Source: a virus. Taken from it: 43,786 nucleotides of DNA. Shown here piece after piece: positions 23,717-31,966 of the stretch (within the stretch, counting starts at the first letter, position 1; each line of letters starts with the position of its first letter). Under the pieces are notes generated by a model. That model was not told where the DNA came from and ran no database searches. It worked only from the letters and a program-made list of their open reading frames with translations. The stretch covers positions 1 through 43,786 of the IMG/VR virus record IMGVR_UViG_3300036771_000166; one strand, given 5' to 3'. Made by a program: the position numbers and the translations under genes.

Positions 23717-25013
23717 CAGTCCTATCGGGATCGTTCTTGTTGGCAGGCTTGGCCGCCTCGGTAGGCAGGTACAGCGTGTCTCCGCCGGGGATCGGCGGCA
23801 GGTTCTTCAGGCGGCGAACCTCGTTGACGTACATCCAGCCTTGGGCGCCTGGGCCGCCGAGCGCCTTGCTGAAGTACTCCGCTTGGGCCTTGGAATCACC
23901 GGCCATGAAGCCGTCGACGTTGTGTTCAACGTAGAACCGCTCCGTCCGGAACAGCTTGCGGTTCAACTCATCCTTGACCCGCTTCAGATGGGAACCCAGC
24001 GTGTACTTCACGAATCCTATGCCCATGGATTCGATGCCAGTGCCGAAGCTACTGGCCTTCGTCGTTTCACCGATCATGTGCGGCGGAACGCCGAAGGCGC
24101 GGGCGATGTCGATCACCTGCCACTGTCGCGATTCCAACAGCTGCTGGTCCACAGCGGACATGGTCAGCTCTTTGACGTCCAGGCCTTCCGTCAGGATCAG
24201 GGGGATGCGGCGGTTCCCTTGGATGCCTCCGTACTTCTTCACCCAGGCATCGCGGAAGCTTTCCTGCATGTCCGGCGTCATTTTGCTGGTGGAAGTGATC
24301 GCCACCTCCGGCTTGCCGCCCTCGCTGAAGAACTTGCCGGCGTGTTCGTCACCTTGAATGGCGATGCCGATTCCGTTCCGGGCACCCCACTGAATCACCG
24401 ACATCGATGACACGCCGTTGAAGCCGAAGCCCGGGATGTGCAGCACGTCATCCTGATCCACCGTGAAATAGCCGATGGTGTCGTGGAACGTGTACTGCAG
24501 CCGGCGCGGTTCCTTCGGGCTGGAGCGCTCCTGTTCCAATATCGTTACCCGATCGCGTGGCCAAGGGATCAGGCCGGTTACCGCGCCGCTGCGGTTGCGG
24601 GGGGCGTAGGCGATGCCGTCTCCGCGCAACAGCATCTGGGAGATCAGGAACTCCCAGGCGGTAGATGCGGACCATGCCGGGCCGAATTGCTCGTTCAGGA
24701 TCCACCAATAATCGTGCTTGGCGCGCTGGCGACCGTCGTCCATCCGCTCGAATACCGGCAACGGCAGCTGTGCGATCGAGCCAGCGATCAGGCTCACGCA
24801 ACTGTAGACGGCCGCCACCCGCATCGCGGTCTTGTCGGTTACAACAGCGCCAGATGCCGTCGCGGGGTTTCCGAAGACCTCAAACATCCGAAGATCGGAC
24901 GAGGCTACGGTGTCCCCCTCAGTCAACGCATTTACGGTCGGAGCCTTGGCCCGGAGCGCGCGTTCTATACCGAGGGCAACATCCAAGCGGTTGCGTGCGA
25001 TTTTTGCGCTCAT
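23676..25013 (-). CDS. Portal protein, HK97-like
   Basis: 445 residues from ATG 25013, overlapping the terminase stop (TGATG). Motifs include AAVYSCVSLIAGSIAQLPLPVF, GVPPHMIGETTKASS and NRKLF, all typical of the HK97 portal. It forms the dodecameric DNA channel. The acidic, low-complexity C-terminus after about 430 is normal. Confidence 0.93.
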   Translation of the reverse strand: MSAKIARNRLDVALGIERALRAKAPTVNALTEGDTVASSDLRMFEVFGNPATASGAVVTDKTAMRVAAVYSCVSLIAGSIAQLPLPVFERMDDGRQRAKHDYWWILNEQFGPAWSASTAWEFLISQMLLRGDGIAYAPRNRSGAVTGLIPWPRDRVTILEQERSSPKEPRRLQYTFHDTIGYFTVDQDDVLHIPGFGFNGVSSMSVIQWGARNGIGIAIQGDEHAGKFFSEGGKPEVAITSTSKMTPDMQESFRDAWVKKYGGIQGNRRIPLILTEGLDVKELTMSAVDQQLLESRQWQVIDIARAFGVPPHMIGETTKASSFGTGIESMGIGFVKYTLGSHLKRVKDELNRKLFRTERFYVEHNVDGFMAGDSKAQAEYFSKALGGPGAQGWMYVNEVRRLKNLPPIPGGDTLYLPTEAAKPANKNDPDRTDDDADPEATAARA

Positions 25014-26683
25014 CAGTCCATCACCACGAAGCCTTGTTGAATTTGACCGGTGTCCTGCGCTTGCATCGCGCGGGCCATGGCCATGATCAGCGCCACCGCG
25101 CCGTCGATCTTGTTGTCGTTCGATTCCTTCCGGGGGTACACGTGCTCCTTCGCGTCTATCCGCGCCACCACGTTGCCCATCATCCAAGTCAGCGCGGCGT
25201 TGCCGTCGTGCCACAGCTGGTGGGACAAGATCAGGGCCTCCACTTCCTTCATCGGCTCGGAGAGGTTGCGGACCGACTGGGCCATCTCCACCACTGGCAG
25301 GCCCTCTTGGCCAAGCCTGGTCATGACGTAGGTGGCTTGGGTCGGATCGAAGGCGATGTCCTGAATGTCGATTCCGCGTGCCGCCAGCTCCTTCAGCTCT
25401 TCTTCGATGAAGGCGTAGTCGGTCATGTTCCCTGGCGTTGCCACCATCAGGCCTTCCAGCACATACAGCTGGTAGCGCTCGTTTTCCTCTACCGCCGCTT
25501 CCGGCACGTAGAAGCGCGGAACAACGTAGAAGGAGCCGTCCTTCTCGAACAGCATCACCACCGCCGCAACGTCCAGCTTCGATGCGAGATCGACGCCGAC
25601 CCAGCAGCGGCAGCCGTCGAAGTCGTCGAGGTCGAACGACCGCTTCTGCCGCTGCCACGCCAGCATGTTCATCCAGGCGAGCTTGGCGCCCACCCAGTCG
25701 TTCAGGTGCTTGGTGCGGAAGGCGCTTTGCTTGCTGGCAGACCGCTTGGCCTGCGCCAGCTGCGCCAACAGGAACTCTTCGAAGACCGAAACACCGTAAT
25801 TGGGGTTGGCCTTGCGCAGGCTCGCCGGATCGTCCCACCGGTCGCCCTCGTCGATGCCGAAGATCATCCCGAAGATGGTTTCGTCGGTGACCTCGCCTTC
25901 CAGAATTCGGATCACATCGCGCCGCTTCTCGTAACACGGCCCGCCCAGGTTGGTCCCGGCGGTGGTGATGATCCCGAGCAAGGGCTGCTCTCGCGCGCCC
26001 ATGCCAGTCTGCATCGCATCGACCATGTGGTCGGTGTCGTGCTCGTGGTATTCGTCCACCAGCGCCGCGTGTGGGCTGGAGCCGTCACCGGGCTTGCCGA
26101 TCATCGGCTCGAACTTTGACATGTCCTCCATGACAAACATGGAGCCGGGGTTCTTCGGGTTGCCCGACTGCTCGATGCCGAAGCGCGCGCGAAGTGCGGG
26201 CATCTTCTGAACCATCTGCCAGGCCGGCCGGTAGACCTCGAAGGCCTGCTTTTCGCTGGTGGCGCCCGAGTAGATCTCGGCGCCGGCCTCGCCGTCGGCG
26301 GCGAACAGGTACAGGCCCCGTGCCGCAAGGCGCAGCGACTTCCCGTTCTTTCGGGGGATCTCTTCGTAGGACTCGCGGAACCGGCGCATGCCGGTGGACT
26401 TGCGGACCCAGCCGAACAGGTTGCACTCGATGAAGTGCTGCCACGGCTCGTACACCAGGCGCTGCTTTTTCGCCGCCCACTTGCCCTTGGTGTGGGGCAT
26501 CAGCTCCTGGAACTTGACCGCGCGATCGGCCTTGGCCGCGTCGTACTTGTACGGCCAGTCAGGGCCCGTGCGCTTCAGGTCATCCAGAAACCGCTGGCAA
26601 GCCAGGATGATGTACCGTCCGGCCGGAATCTTCCCGGCCACCACGCTGCGTGCGTAGGCCTTGGCAGATTCGCTCGGGGTCAT
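25013..26683 (-). CDS. Terminase large subunit
   Basis: 556 residues; the packaging motor ATPase and headful/cos nuclease. A Walker A-like IPRKNGKS lies at 109-116, Walker B ALVDEY at 207-212 (D210, E211), and the RNase H-like nuclease begins near CWVGVDLASK (D365). The start is 3 bp after the small-subunit stop, and the stop overlaps the portal start. It belongs to the HK97-type Terminase_1 group. Confidence 0.95.
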   Translation of the reverse strand: MTPSESAKAYARSVVAGKIPAGRYIILACQRFLDDLKRTGPDWPYKYDAAKADRAVKFQELMPHTKGKWAAKKQRLVYEPWQHFIECNLFGWVRKSTGMRRFRESYEEIPRKNGKSLRLAARGLYLFAADGEAGAEIYSGATSEKQAFEVYRPAWQMVQKMPALRARFGIEQSGNPKNPGSMFVMEDMSKFEPMIGKPGDGSSPHAALVDEYHEHDTDHMVDAMQTGMGAREQPLLGIITTAGTNLGGPCYEKRRDVIRILEGEVTDETIFGMIFGIDEGDRWDDPASLRKANPNYGVSVFEEFLLAQLAQAKRSASKQSAFRTKHLNDWVGAKLAWMNMLAWQRQKRSFDLDDFDGCRCWVGVDLASKLDVAAVVMLFEKDGSFYVVPRFYVPEAAVEENERYQLYVLEGLMVATPGNMTDYAFIEEELKELAARGIDIQDIAFDPTQATYVMTRLGQEGLPVVEMAQSVRNLSEPMKEVEALILSHQLWHDGNAALTWMMGNVVARIDAKEHVYPRKESNDNKIDGAVALIMAMARAMQAQDTGQIQQGFVVMD

Positions 26684-26686
26684 GCA

Positions 26687-27067
26687 TCAGAACTCGTCGA
26701 ATGGATTGCCCCCCTGGGGCTTCTCGGTCCCGAGCTTCTGGCGATCCGCCGGCGTGAGGCCGAGCCGCGCCAGGCAGCCGATCAGGTGCGAGTACTTGGC
26801 CGCCTTGAAGTCGGCGCGGTTCGCGCGGAACTCGGCCAGCAGCGACGCGGCCACCTCCATGACGAATCGGTCCGCGCTGGTCAGCACCCCCGGCAGCGAG
26901 CACTTGTCCAGCTCCTTCCAGACTTCAACCACTTCTTCGGGCAGGTGCCCCGGCGGCTTGCCGAGTGCCTTGCCCGTGGTCGGGGCGACCTTTTTGTAGC
27001 GCTGGGGGTTCTTTTTCTCGGCCCCTTTTAGCTTGGCCAGCTCGGCCGGCTGCTTGTGCCTCGCCAT
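26687..27067 (-). CDS. Terminase small subunit (P27-like)
   Basis: 126 residues from ATG 27067. It starts basic (MARHKQPAELAKLKG), then PGHLPEEVVEVWKEL and SADRFVMEVAASLLAEFRA, as in P27-family small terminases that bind the packaging start site. It precedes the large subunit by 3 bp. A 75-bp gap upstream may hold the cos site. Confidence 0.88.
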   Translation of the reverse strand: MARHKQPAELAKLKGAEKKNPQRYKKVAPTTGKALGKPPGHLPEEVVEVWKELDKCSLPGVLTSADRFVMEVAASLLAEFRANRADFKAAKYSHLIGCLARLGLTPADRQKLGTEKPQGGNPFDEF

Positions 27068-27142
27068 CGGGGCCAACCTCGAAATTCAAATTCTGTGGAA
27101 ATGCGACCAAAAGAGGGGGCGCGTATCGCGAGGCGTTCAGCC
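27068..27142. other. Candidate packaging (cos) region
   Basis: This 75-bp gap between the HNH nuclease and small terminase genes has an AT-rich start and a GC palindrome-like segment CGCGTATCGCG (about 27119-27129). HK97-type phages keep cos in exactly this place, beside HNH and terS. The exact cut cannot be read from sequence. Confidence 0.35.
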
Positions 27143-27529
27143 TCAACTTTCACCCTCCCCCCTCCCTTGGCGACCTCCGCCGTGGAACGCGTCACGCCCG
27201 TTGGGGTTCCACGCAGCCCGCCCGAACCCGCCGTTCTCGCGCGCGGTCTTCGCGCTGTGGCAGGGTCTGCAAAGGGACTGGTGGTTGCCCGGGTCGTTGT
27301 TGGCGTCGTCGCCGTCGATGTGGTCTACATCCGTTGCCGCCTTGACCCTGCCCAATGCAGCGCAGTGGCGGCAGAGCGGCTCCCGCGCCAGGTGGGCGGC
27401 CCGCATCTTTCGCCATGCGGCCGAATTGGTCGGCAAGGCACGGCGTGCCTGTCGCCGCCGCACCTGCCGTGCTTCTTCCTTGTAGGGCTTCCAGCCCGCA
27501 GGCCGGTGCTGAGCGGGCCTGGTCGGCAT
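27143..27529 (-). CDS. HNH endonuclease
   Basis: 128 residues. Zinc ligands are C53/C56 and C87/C90; the HNH core is H70 (DVDHIDGDD), N82 and H91. HK97 gp74-like HNH proteins next to terminase stimulate cos cleavage. The start overlaps the previous stop (TGATG). The C-terminal 25 residues are Gly/Arg rich and probably disordered. Confidence 0.9.
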   Translation of the reverse strand: MPTRPAQHRPAGWKPYKEEARQVRRRQARRALPTNSAAWRKMRAAHLAREPLCRHCAALGRVKAATDVDHIDGDDANNDPGNHQSLCRPCHSAKTARENGGFGRAAWNPNGRDAFHGGGRQGRGEGES

Positions 27530-27744
27530 CAGTAAGGGTTCCCGTCCATGTCGGTGCGTTGCGGCTCGGGCGCGGCGTCTGCGTCGGGCATCGGCACCCC
27601 GAGTTCCTCGCCCAGCAGCAGCACGACCGACTGTGTGAGCAGACCGATGTGTTCAGCCTGCTGGGCGATCTGTCGTCCCTGCTCCACGATCGTGGCGTGC
27701 TGCTGCTCGGCCAACGACAGTAGGCGGTCTATGCGCTCGTCCAT
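27529..27744 (-). CDS. Small coiled-coil protein
   Basis: 71 residues from ATG 27744. MDERIDRLLSLAEQQHATIVEQ forms a heptad helix, followed by a hydrophobic section and an acidic tail. The gene is coupled at both ends by TGATG overlaps to the nuclease genes. Function unknown. Confidence 0.65.
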   Translation of the reverse strand: MDERIDRLLSLAEQQHATIVEQGRQIAQQAEHIGLLTQSVVLLLGEELGVPMPDADAAPEPQRTDMDGNPY

Positions 27745-28097
27745 CAGAACTCCTCGACGGCCCAACCGCCTCCGTCCCGCTTCGGCTTCACCCGGACCGC
27801 AATGAAGCGCATGGGGTAAAGCGCGGCAGCCATCTTGATCTTGACCCTGGCATCGTCCATCCAGAAGCCTTTGACCTCGTGCAGCTCCATCACGCCATCA
27901 GCGGCTAGCACCGCAAAGTCGGGCGTGTAGAACATGCCGTCAGCCAGGCGCAGCTTGATGCCCTCGAACTTGTGCCACTGGATCTCACCGGCGGCCTCTA
28001 GCTGGCGTAGCCGCTCCGCGTAGGCGGCCTCGGTCTTGTTCATCTGGCCGACCTTGAGCCGGCCAAGGGCCAACATGGCCTTGCCCTGCCCCGCCAT
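27744..28097 (-). CDS. DUF1064-type PD-(D/E)XK nuclease-like protein
   Basis: 117 residues. TEAAYAERLRQLEAAGEI, then YTPDFAVL and ELHEVKGFW supply the PD...E-x-K core of the PD-(D/E)XK fold, matching DUF1064 phage proteins. It probably acts on phage DNA branches or ends during packaging or replication. The start overlaps the previous stop. Confidence 0.75.
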   Translation of the reverse strand: MAGQGKAMLALGRLKVGQMNKTEAAYAERLRQLEAAGEIQWHKFEGIKLRLADGMFYTPDFAVLAADGVMELHEVKGFWMDDARVKIKMAAALYPMRFIAVRVKPKRDGGGWAVEEF

Positions 28098-28387
28098 CAG
28101 CGCGGGCTGCGGCGGCGGACCTGGGCCTTGGCCTTCTTGCTCTTGGGCAGCGGAGGCAGGCGGTCCTGCACTTCGATCAGCACCCCATTGATCGCGGCCA
28201 GCTGGCTGGTGAGCGAACTGATCTGCGAGCCGGCAGCGGAATCGACATCCTCGCCGTGCGCCTTGACCGCGGCGAGCTCGCTGCGCAGGGCCTCACCTTC
28301 CACCTCGAGGGCGCGCAGGCGCTGTGCAAGCCGCTGGGAGAGAGTCGGCCACAGGGTAACGCCGAGTACTTTGATGGTTCGGGACAT
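28097..28387 (-). CDS. Coiled-coil hypothetical protein
   Basis: 96 residues from ATG 28387 (GGAGATCAC upstream). A long helix (SQRLAQRLRALEVEGEALRS) leads to a second helix and a Lys/Arg tail. No signal or membrane segment. It sits between the spanin and nuclease genes; role unknown. Confidence 0.6.
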   Translation of the reverse strand: MSRTIKVLGVTLWPTLSQRLAQRLRALEVEGEALRSELAAVKAHGEDVDSAAGSQISSLTSQLAAINGVLIEVQDRLPPLPKSKKAKAQVRRRSPR

Positions 28388-28402
28388 GGTGATCTCCAAG
28401 GA

Positions 28403-28912
28403 TCAGGGGCGCTCGGCGCCGTTGATGGCCGCCTCGACGGCCCGGTATCGGTCTACGGTTTCGTCTCGTTCGGATTGGGCGAGCTCGCAGGCCCGTACAA
28501 TTCCAGCCGCACCGCTCCGGCGTAGTCGGTCTTGTTCTGCAGCCGCTGCGGCAGCGGCGGCACCGTCGGCCAGGCGGCTGGTTTCGCAACTGGCCCAGTG
28601 GCCGCGCAGCCGGCCAAGCTCACCATCGCGGCCAGCAACAGCAGCCGCGATGCGCTCTTGATAGTCAGCATTGATCTTTTCCTCTCGCACGTTGGCGGTA
28701 TCTCCCGCCTGCTGGACGCCTACTACCTGGACGCGATCGACAGACCGCGCCACCTGCTCCCCAGCCAAGGCCTCCCGTCCGTCGGCAACCTCAGCCGTGG
28801 CCGCACTGAGAGCCGCGCGATCGCCGCGCCATGACCAGCCTGCCGCGAACGACAGCAAACAGCACACGAGCCATGCGATCAGTAGCCCAACGAGCACGTG
28901 GCCCCGGCTCAC
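28403..28912 (-). CDS. Rz: Inner-membrane spanin Rz-like
   Basis: 169 residues from GTG 28912, which overlaps the endolysin stop (GTGA). A single N-terminal anchor (about residues 6-27, LVGLLIAWLVCCLLSFAAGW) is followed by a long periplasmic Ala/Glu/Arg coiled coil. This is the i-spanin layout. It should pair with the Rz1-like lipoprotein encoded inside it to fuse the membranes in the last lysis step. Confidence 0.85.
   Translation of the reverse strand: MSRGHVLVGLLIAWLVCCLLSFAAGWSWRGDRAALSAATAEVADGREALAGEQVARSVDRVQVVGVQQAGDTANVREEKINADYQERIAAAVAGRDGELGRLRGHWASCETSRLADGAAAAAAAAEQDRLRRSGAAGIVRACELAQSERDETVDRYRAVEAAINGAERP
28453..28671 (-). CDS. Rz1: Outer-membrane spanin Rz1-like, nested in Rz
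   Basis: 72 residues in a different frame, wholly within the Rz gene. MLTIKSASRLLLLAAMVSLAGC carries a lipobox LAGC22, and the mature part is Pro rich (AAWPTVPPLPQRL), as in Rz1. The fully embedded arrangement matches lambda. Confidence 0.88.
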   Translation of the reverse strand: MLTIKSASRLLLLAAMVSLAGCAATGPVAKPAAWPTVPPLPQRLQNKTDYAGAVRLELYGPASSPNPNETKP

Positions 28913-29448
28913 GGGGCAAGCTCGGCAACGCACTTGGCGTGCCGCTCCAGCTGCCGATCCCACACTCCCCAGCACACCTTGTTGGGCTTGCCGTTGATCA
29001 GCGTCGAGCAGTCGTATCCACCGGCGCGCTTCCACAGCAGAAGGGCATCACAGGCGGCACGGTAGTTGCCCACCAGCAGCTGGCGCCGCATAGAAGATGC
29101 CTGCCAGTTGCCTGTCCCGTACTGGTACGTGAAGTCCAGATAGAGGTCGTACTCACCCTGCGTGAGGTACACGCCAGGGAGCGAGGCGCGGAATCGCTTT
29201 TCCTCGCCGGCGATGTGCGCCTGAGCCGTGTGCAGGGCGCGATCAGGGGTGATTCGGTCACCGAGCCGCACCGGCGTCCCGTCGGCGTGGAAGGTCGATC
29301 CGAAGCCGACGGTGGGGCGGTCGTTCTTGGTGGGGATGACGGCCGTATCGGTATAGCCCTCCCTCGATACGATCGCGACCAAGCCGGCAGCGCTCAGGAC
29401 CAGAAGCGCCACGAGCGACCGACCCGGCGCGCCACCGGGCCGGCTCAT
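28909..29448 (-). CDS. SAR endolysin, GH24 lysozyme-like
   Basis: 179 residues from ATG 29448. Residues about 11-27 (SLVALLVLSAAGLVAIV) form a weakly hydrophobic signal-arrest-release helix rich in Ala/Ser/Gly. E30 (SREGY), D43 and T46 (DRPTVGFG) give the GH24 catalytic triad, and ALLLWKRAGG with CSTLINGK fits the lysozyme C-lobe. It is secreted and tethered inactive until the holin depolarises the membrane. It overlaps the holin stop by 4 bp. Confidence 0.9.
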   Translation of the reverse strand: MSRPGGAPGRSLVALLVLSAAGLVAIVSREGYTDTAVIPTKNDRPTVGFGSTFHADGTPVRLGDRITPDRALHTAQAHIAGEEKRFRASLPGVYLTQGEYDLYLDFTYQYGTGNWQASSMRRQLLVGNYRAACDALLLWKRAGGYDCSTLINGKPNKVCWGVWDRQLERHAKCVAELAP

Positions 29449-29681
29449 GCCTTGGCCGCCTTGGCAGCCTGCCGCCACTCGCGCACCCAGCGCCAAACCA
29501 GATGGGTGATCTGGCCGACCAGGTACACGACGGTCAGGATCACGACCAGGCGGTCGAGGTTGACGCCGCCGGCGACGGCCCCGGCCACCGCGACCGGCGG
29601 CGTGACCTTTGCCGCAGCACTCGCCGCGGTGCTGATGATTTCGTCCCGCATGGTTGCCCCGTGCATTGTCCGGTTCGGCAT
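29445..29681 (-). CDS. Holin
   Basis: 78 residues from ATG 29681 with GGGAGGGG 6 bp upstream. It has a charged N-terminus, a moderately hydrophobic stretch (about 26-40, VAVAGAVAGGV) and a clear transmembrane helix (about 43-61, LDRLVVILTVVYLVGQI), then a basic tail rich in Arg, Lys and Ala. With a SAR endolysin next to it this should be a pinholin-type partner. It is the first gene after the Q-region terminator. Confidence 0.8.
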   Translation of the reverse strand: MPNRTMHGATMRDEIISTAASAAAKVTPPVAVAGAVAGGVNLDRLVVILTVVYLVGQITHLVWRWVREWRQAAKAAKA

Positions 29682-29762
29682 ATCGCCCCTCCCGGTTTGG
29701 TCAATAGGTGCCCGCCCCGCTGCCGGCTTGGCGCGAGGGTTAATCCGGTCTGGGAAGCGGGC

Positions 29763-29793
29763 AAAGAAAAAGCCCCGGCTGTGGCCGGGGCTT
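29763..29793 (-). terminator. Terminator between Q-like gene and holin (tR'-like)
   Basis: On the minus strand a 9-bp GC stem (29784-29792 with 29771-29779) with loop CACA leads to TTTTCTTT. It follows the antiterminator gene and precedes the lysis genes, the position of lambda tR'. A second 7-bp hairpin (29827-29847) lies just after the Q stop. The late promoter should be in this 166-bp gap; TTGAAG with CATTCT is only a weak candidate. Confidence 0.8.
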
Positions 29794-29847
29794 GCGTTTG
29801 GATAGTGGCAAGAATGCCCCTGTTTCCGATGACCCTTCAAGTCATCG

Positions 29848-30555
29848 CTATGCGGCGCGCGAAAGCGCCTGACTGAACTGCCGCGCAGCTTCGTTCTCTG
29901 CCGCTCGCATCTGGATGAGCATCCATTCGTACACCGGCTGCCAGAACCTGCTGTATGCCGAGCAATCGGCCCCGATGGCTACAGCACGCTTCCTGCCGCT
30001 CAGCTGCTCCAGGCCACTGCCATCGCATGCTTCGCACTCCACGACGCCGGTGCCCTCCGGCGCCGCCTGTGTCCGCGCCCCTTCGCATCGCTTGCAGCAG
30101 CCGGCAGCAGCCATTTCGCCGATCACAGCCACGGCCAGTCCGCCAAGTTGCTCCATGGTGCTGATGGGCCAACACAGCGCGCGCGTGGCCTCCAGCTTTG
30201 CCTCAGCGCGCGCAAACTCCCGGCGCTGCATGTCCGTCACCGCGTTTCCCGCCCAGCCCATGCAGGTTTTGGCGATGCCGTATTCCGTACGCGCCACACT
30301 CAGCACCTGCTGGTGTCGGTTGTACTCTGGCGCGACCAGCGCGATCACTGCCTTTCGCAGATGGTCGATGCGACGGGCCGCACTCTCTGGCCACCACAGG
30401 GCCTCCAGCAGCTCCCGGCCGAGGCCGGCGGGCACCACTCCCAGCGCCGCGGCAATATCCTGGGTGGTCAGATCCGGCGTGCCGCCACGGCCGGTGTCGA
30501 ACTTCACGGTTGTTGGCCCCATCCTGCTGGACAGCAGCTCACGTACATTCCCCAT
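29848..30555 (-). CDS. Q-like late antiterminator
   Basis: 235 residues from ATG 30555 (GGGGAAAGG upstream); a GTG at 30624 is possible. The first half is helical with RELLEALWWPESAARRIDHLRK. The C-terminal half has a DnaJ-like zinc finger: CCKRCEGA and CEACDGSG (about 162-189), then an HTH-like helix set. This is the Q21/Q82 antiterminator architecture. Its site beside a terminator and the lysis cassette supports control of late transcription by read-through. Confidence 0.8.
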   Translation of the reverse strand: MGNVRELLSSRMGPTTVKFDTGRGGTPDLTTQDIAAALGVVPAGLGRELLEALWWPESAARRIDHLRKAVIALVAPEYNRHQQVLSVARTEYGIAKTCMGWAGNAVTDMQRREFARAEAKLEATRALCWPISTMEQLGGLAVAVIGEMAAAGCCKRCEGARTQAAPEGTGVVECEACDGSGLEQLSGRKRAVAIGADCSAYSRFWQPVYEWMLIQMRAAENEAARQFSQALSRAA

Positions 30556-30616
30556 GGCCTTTCCCCTTGTGCTCTCGTTGGTTGAACCCACCACTCTGAC
30601 CAGCTCCAGCGCGCGC

Positions 30617-30898
30617 TCAGCCACCCGACACCTCCGGGCGGGCGGCAAGCAAGGCGGCGTAGCAATCTTCCATCTCGGTGTCGTCGATGGCCCGGACCTT
30701 GGTGAACCACTGCTCGACGAAGGCGCAATACATCTCGGGTGTCAGCTCCACCGGGACCAGCACGAAGCCCTCGGGCGGCGTGAGGACGGCGGCAGCCCTG
30801 CGCAGCAATCGCGGCAGCTCGCTCTCGCCAAGCAGCTCATACACCACCGCGTTCGTTTCGAGCTGCTGGATCAGCGCCCTCTTCTCGATGTCGCTCAT
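30617..30898 (-). CDS. Small phage protein, unknown
   Basis: 93 residues. Contains a helical N-half (IEKRALIQQLETNAVVYELL) and PPEGFVLVPVELTPEMYCAF, a segment often seen in short proteins of temperate phages. The start overlaps the upstream stop (ATGA). No biochemical role can be assigned. Confidence 0.65.
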   Translation of the reverse strand: MSDIEKRALIQQLETNAVVYELLGESELPRLLRRAAAVLTPPEGFVLVPVELTPEMYCAFVEQWFTKVRAIDDTEMEDCYAALLAARPEVSGG

Positions 30899-31395
30899 GC
30901 CGCACGCTCCATCTGCTCCCAGTGCGCCGGCAAGCGCTGCACCCGACCACCACGAGCCAGAAACTGCTCAATCGTCTCCACCCGGGGCGCGGCCTTCACC
31001 GCGCTCGGGGCCGGCGTGTTCGCCGCCTGCATAGCGACTCTGGCAGCGCGCGACCGCTTGGGGGCTGCTACGGCCTGCTGTTTCGGCCGGCGGCGAGACC
31101 TGGCACGGCCCGCATCCCTCTCGCGCTGGCGTTCTTTCCGCTCAGCGTCGGTCAGCACCACTCGCGGCATCCCCTGCCCCGTCAGCTCGTACACAGGTCC
31201 AATCTTGGTCTCCGTGCGCGCAATGAATCCCGCGCCTACGCAGTACCGCACTGCATCGCGGACGGCCCTGCGCTGGTCAAGCGTTTCCGCAGCACACCCT
31301 TCGCAGATGGCCACCATCGTCCAGGGCGCATCGATCACGTTCGCGGTCAGCCAAGCGCGCACGGCAGCCGGGGTCGGATTAGTTTTGCTGGTCAT
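30895..31395 (-). CDS. Putative winged-helix DNA-binding protein
   Basis: 166 residues from ATG 31395. Residues 10-75 (PAAVRAWLTANVID, DQRRAVRDAVRYCVGAGFI, PVYELTGQG) form a winged helix-turn-helix-like domain. A basic Arg/Lys-rich linker (about 85-125) and a short C-terminal segment EQFLARGGRVQRLPAHWE follow. Probably an early regulator or replication accessory. It is coupled by ATGA overlaps on both sides. Confidence 0.6.
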   Translation of the reverse strand: MTSKTNPTPAAVRAWLTANVIDAPWTMVAICEGCAAETLDQRRAVRDAVRYCVGAGFIARTETKIGPVYELTGQGMPRVVLTDAERKERQRERDAGRARSRRRPKQQAVAAPKRSRAARVAMQAANTPAPSAVKAAPRVETIEQFLARGGRVQRLPAHWEQMERAA

Positions 31396-31757
31396 GCTGC
31401 CTGCCTCTGTTCGTTGATGAAGGTCTGTTGGGCGATCAGCTCGTCGTCCGAACCGAATGCCTCGTGAAATTTCTTTGACCAGTGCAGCGGCGGGCCCCAG
31501 CGGTCCACCATCTGCTGCTGAGTCATGTGCTCGTGCCGGTAGCGCTGGTGGTGCCACTGGCAAAGCGCGTACCCGAAGAAGTGGCCTCGTCGGATGTTTC
31601 CGGACTTGGCGTGGTTGTATTCGCAGCCGTAGACAACGTGGCGTTGGGCCATCAGGCCTTCCGAGAACCGAACCAGACAGGCCATGCACGGGCCGGTCTT
31701 GGCGATCTCGATCCGCGCGGCCTCGGCCTTTGTCGGCGGTGGTGCGCTGGACCACAT
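31392..31757 (-). CDS. Ref-like HNH-type nuclease
   Basis: 121 residues from ATG 31757. GPCMACLVRF, CEYNHAKSGNIRRGH and ALCQWHHQR hold paired Cys/His zinc and metal ligands, with GPPLHWSKKFHEAFG near the C-terminus. This fits the phage P1 Ref family, RecA-dependent nucleases that cut at D-loops, and may stand in for a recombination gene that I do not otherwise see. Assigned from motifs only. Confidence 0.7.
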   Translation of the reverse strand: MWSSAPPPTKAEAARIEIAKTGPCMACLVRFSEGLMAQRHVVYGCEYNHAKSGNIRRGHFFGYALCQWHHQRYRHEHMTQQQMVDRWGPPLHWSKKFHEAFGSDDELIAQQTFINEQRQAA

Positions 31758-31966
31758 CAGGCCGCGGCCTTGGACTGCTCGGCGACTTGTTCCAGCTCGA
31801 CGGCTTTCGCCAGGTAGTAGTCGTGGCGGTCCTTCCGCACCACTGAGCTGAACTGAAGGTCCACCAGCGCCTGCGCAGCGGCAGCACGCCACAGGGGCGC
31901 CTCCTGAGCCGCGGTTATGCGGGCGTCGTGCATGAAGATGTCCAGTTGGTTGTTGTGCGAGCGCAT
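31757..31966 (-). CDS. Small protein with QLDIF motif
   Basis: 69 residues from ATG 31966, coupled to the upstream gene by TGATG. MRSHNNQLDIFMHD near the N-terminus carries QLDIF, close to the beta-clamp motif. A helical body (APLWRAAAAQALVDLQF) and charged helix (YYLAKAVELEQVAEQS) follow. Function unknown. Confidence 0.6.
   Translation of the reverse strand: MRSHNNQLDIFMHDARITAAQEAPLWRAAAAQALVDLQFSSVVRKDRHDYYLAKAVELEQVAEQSKAAA

Noticed and set aside
24665-26119. Long plus-strand frame opposite portal and terminase
   Set aside because: Antisense shadow; composition follows the coding strand.
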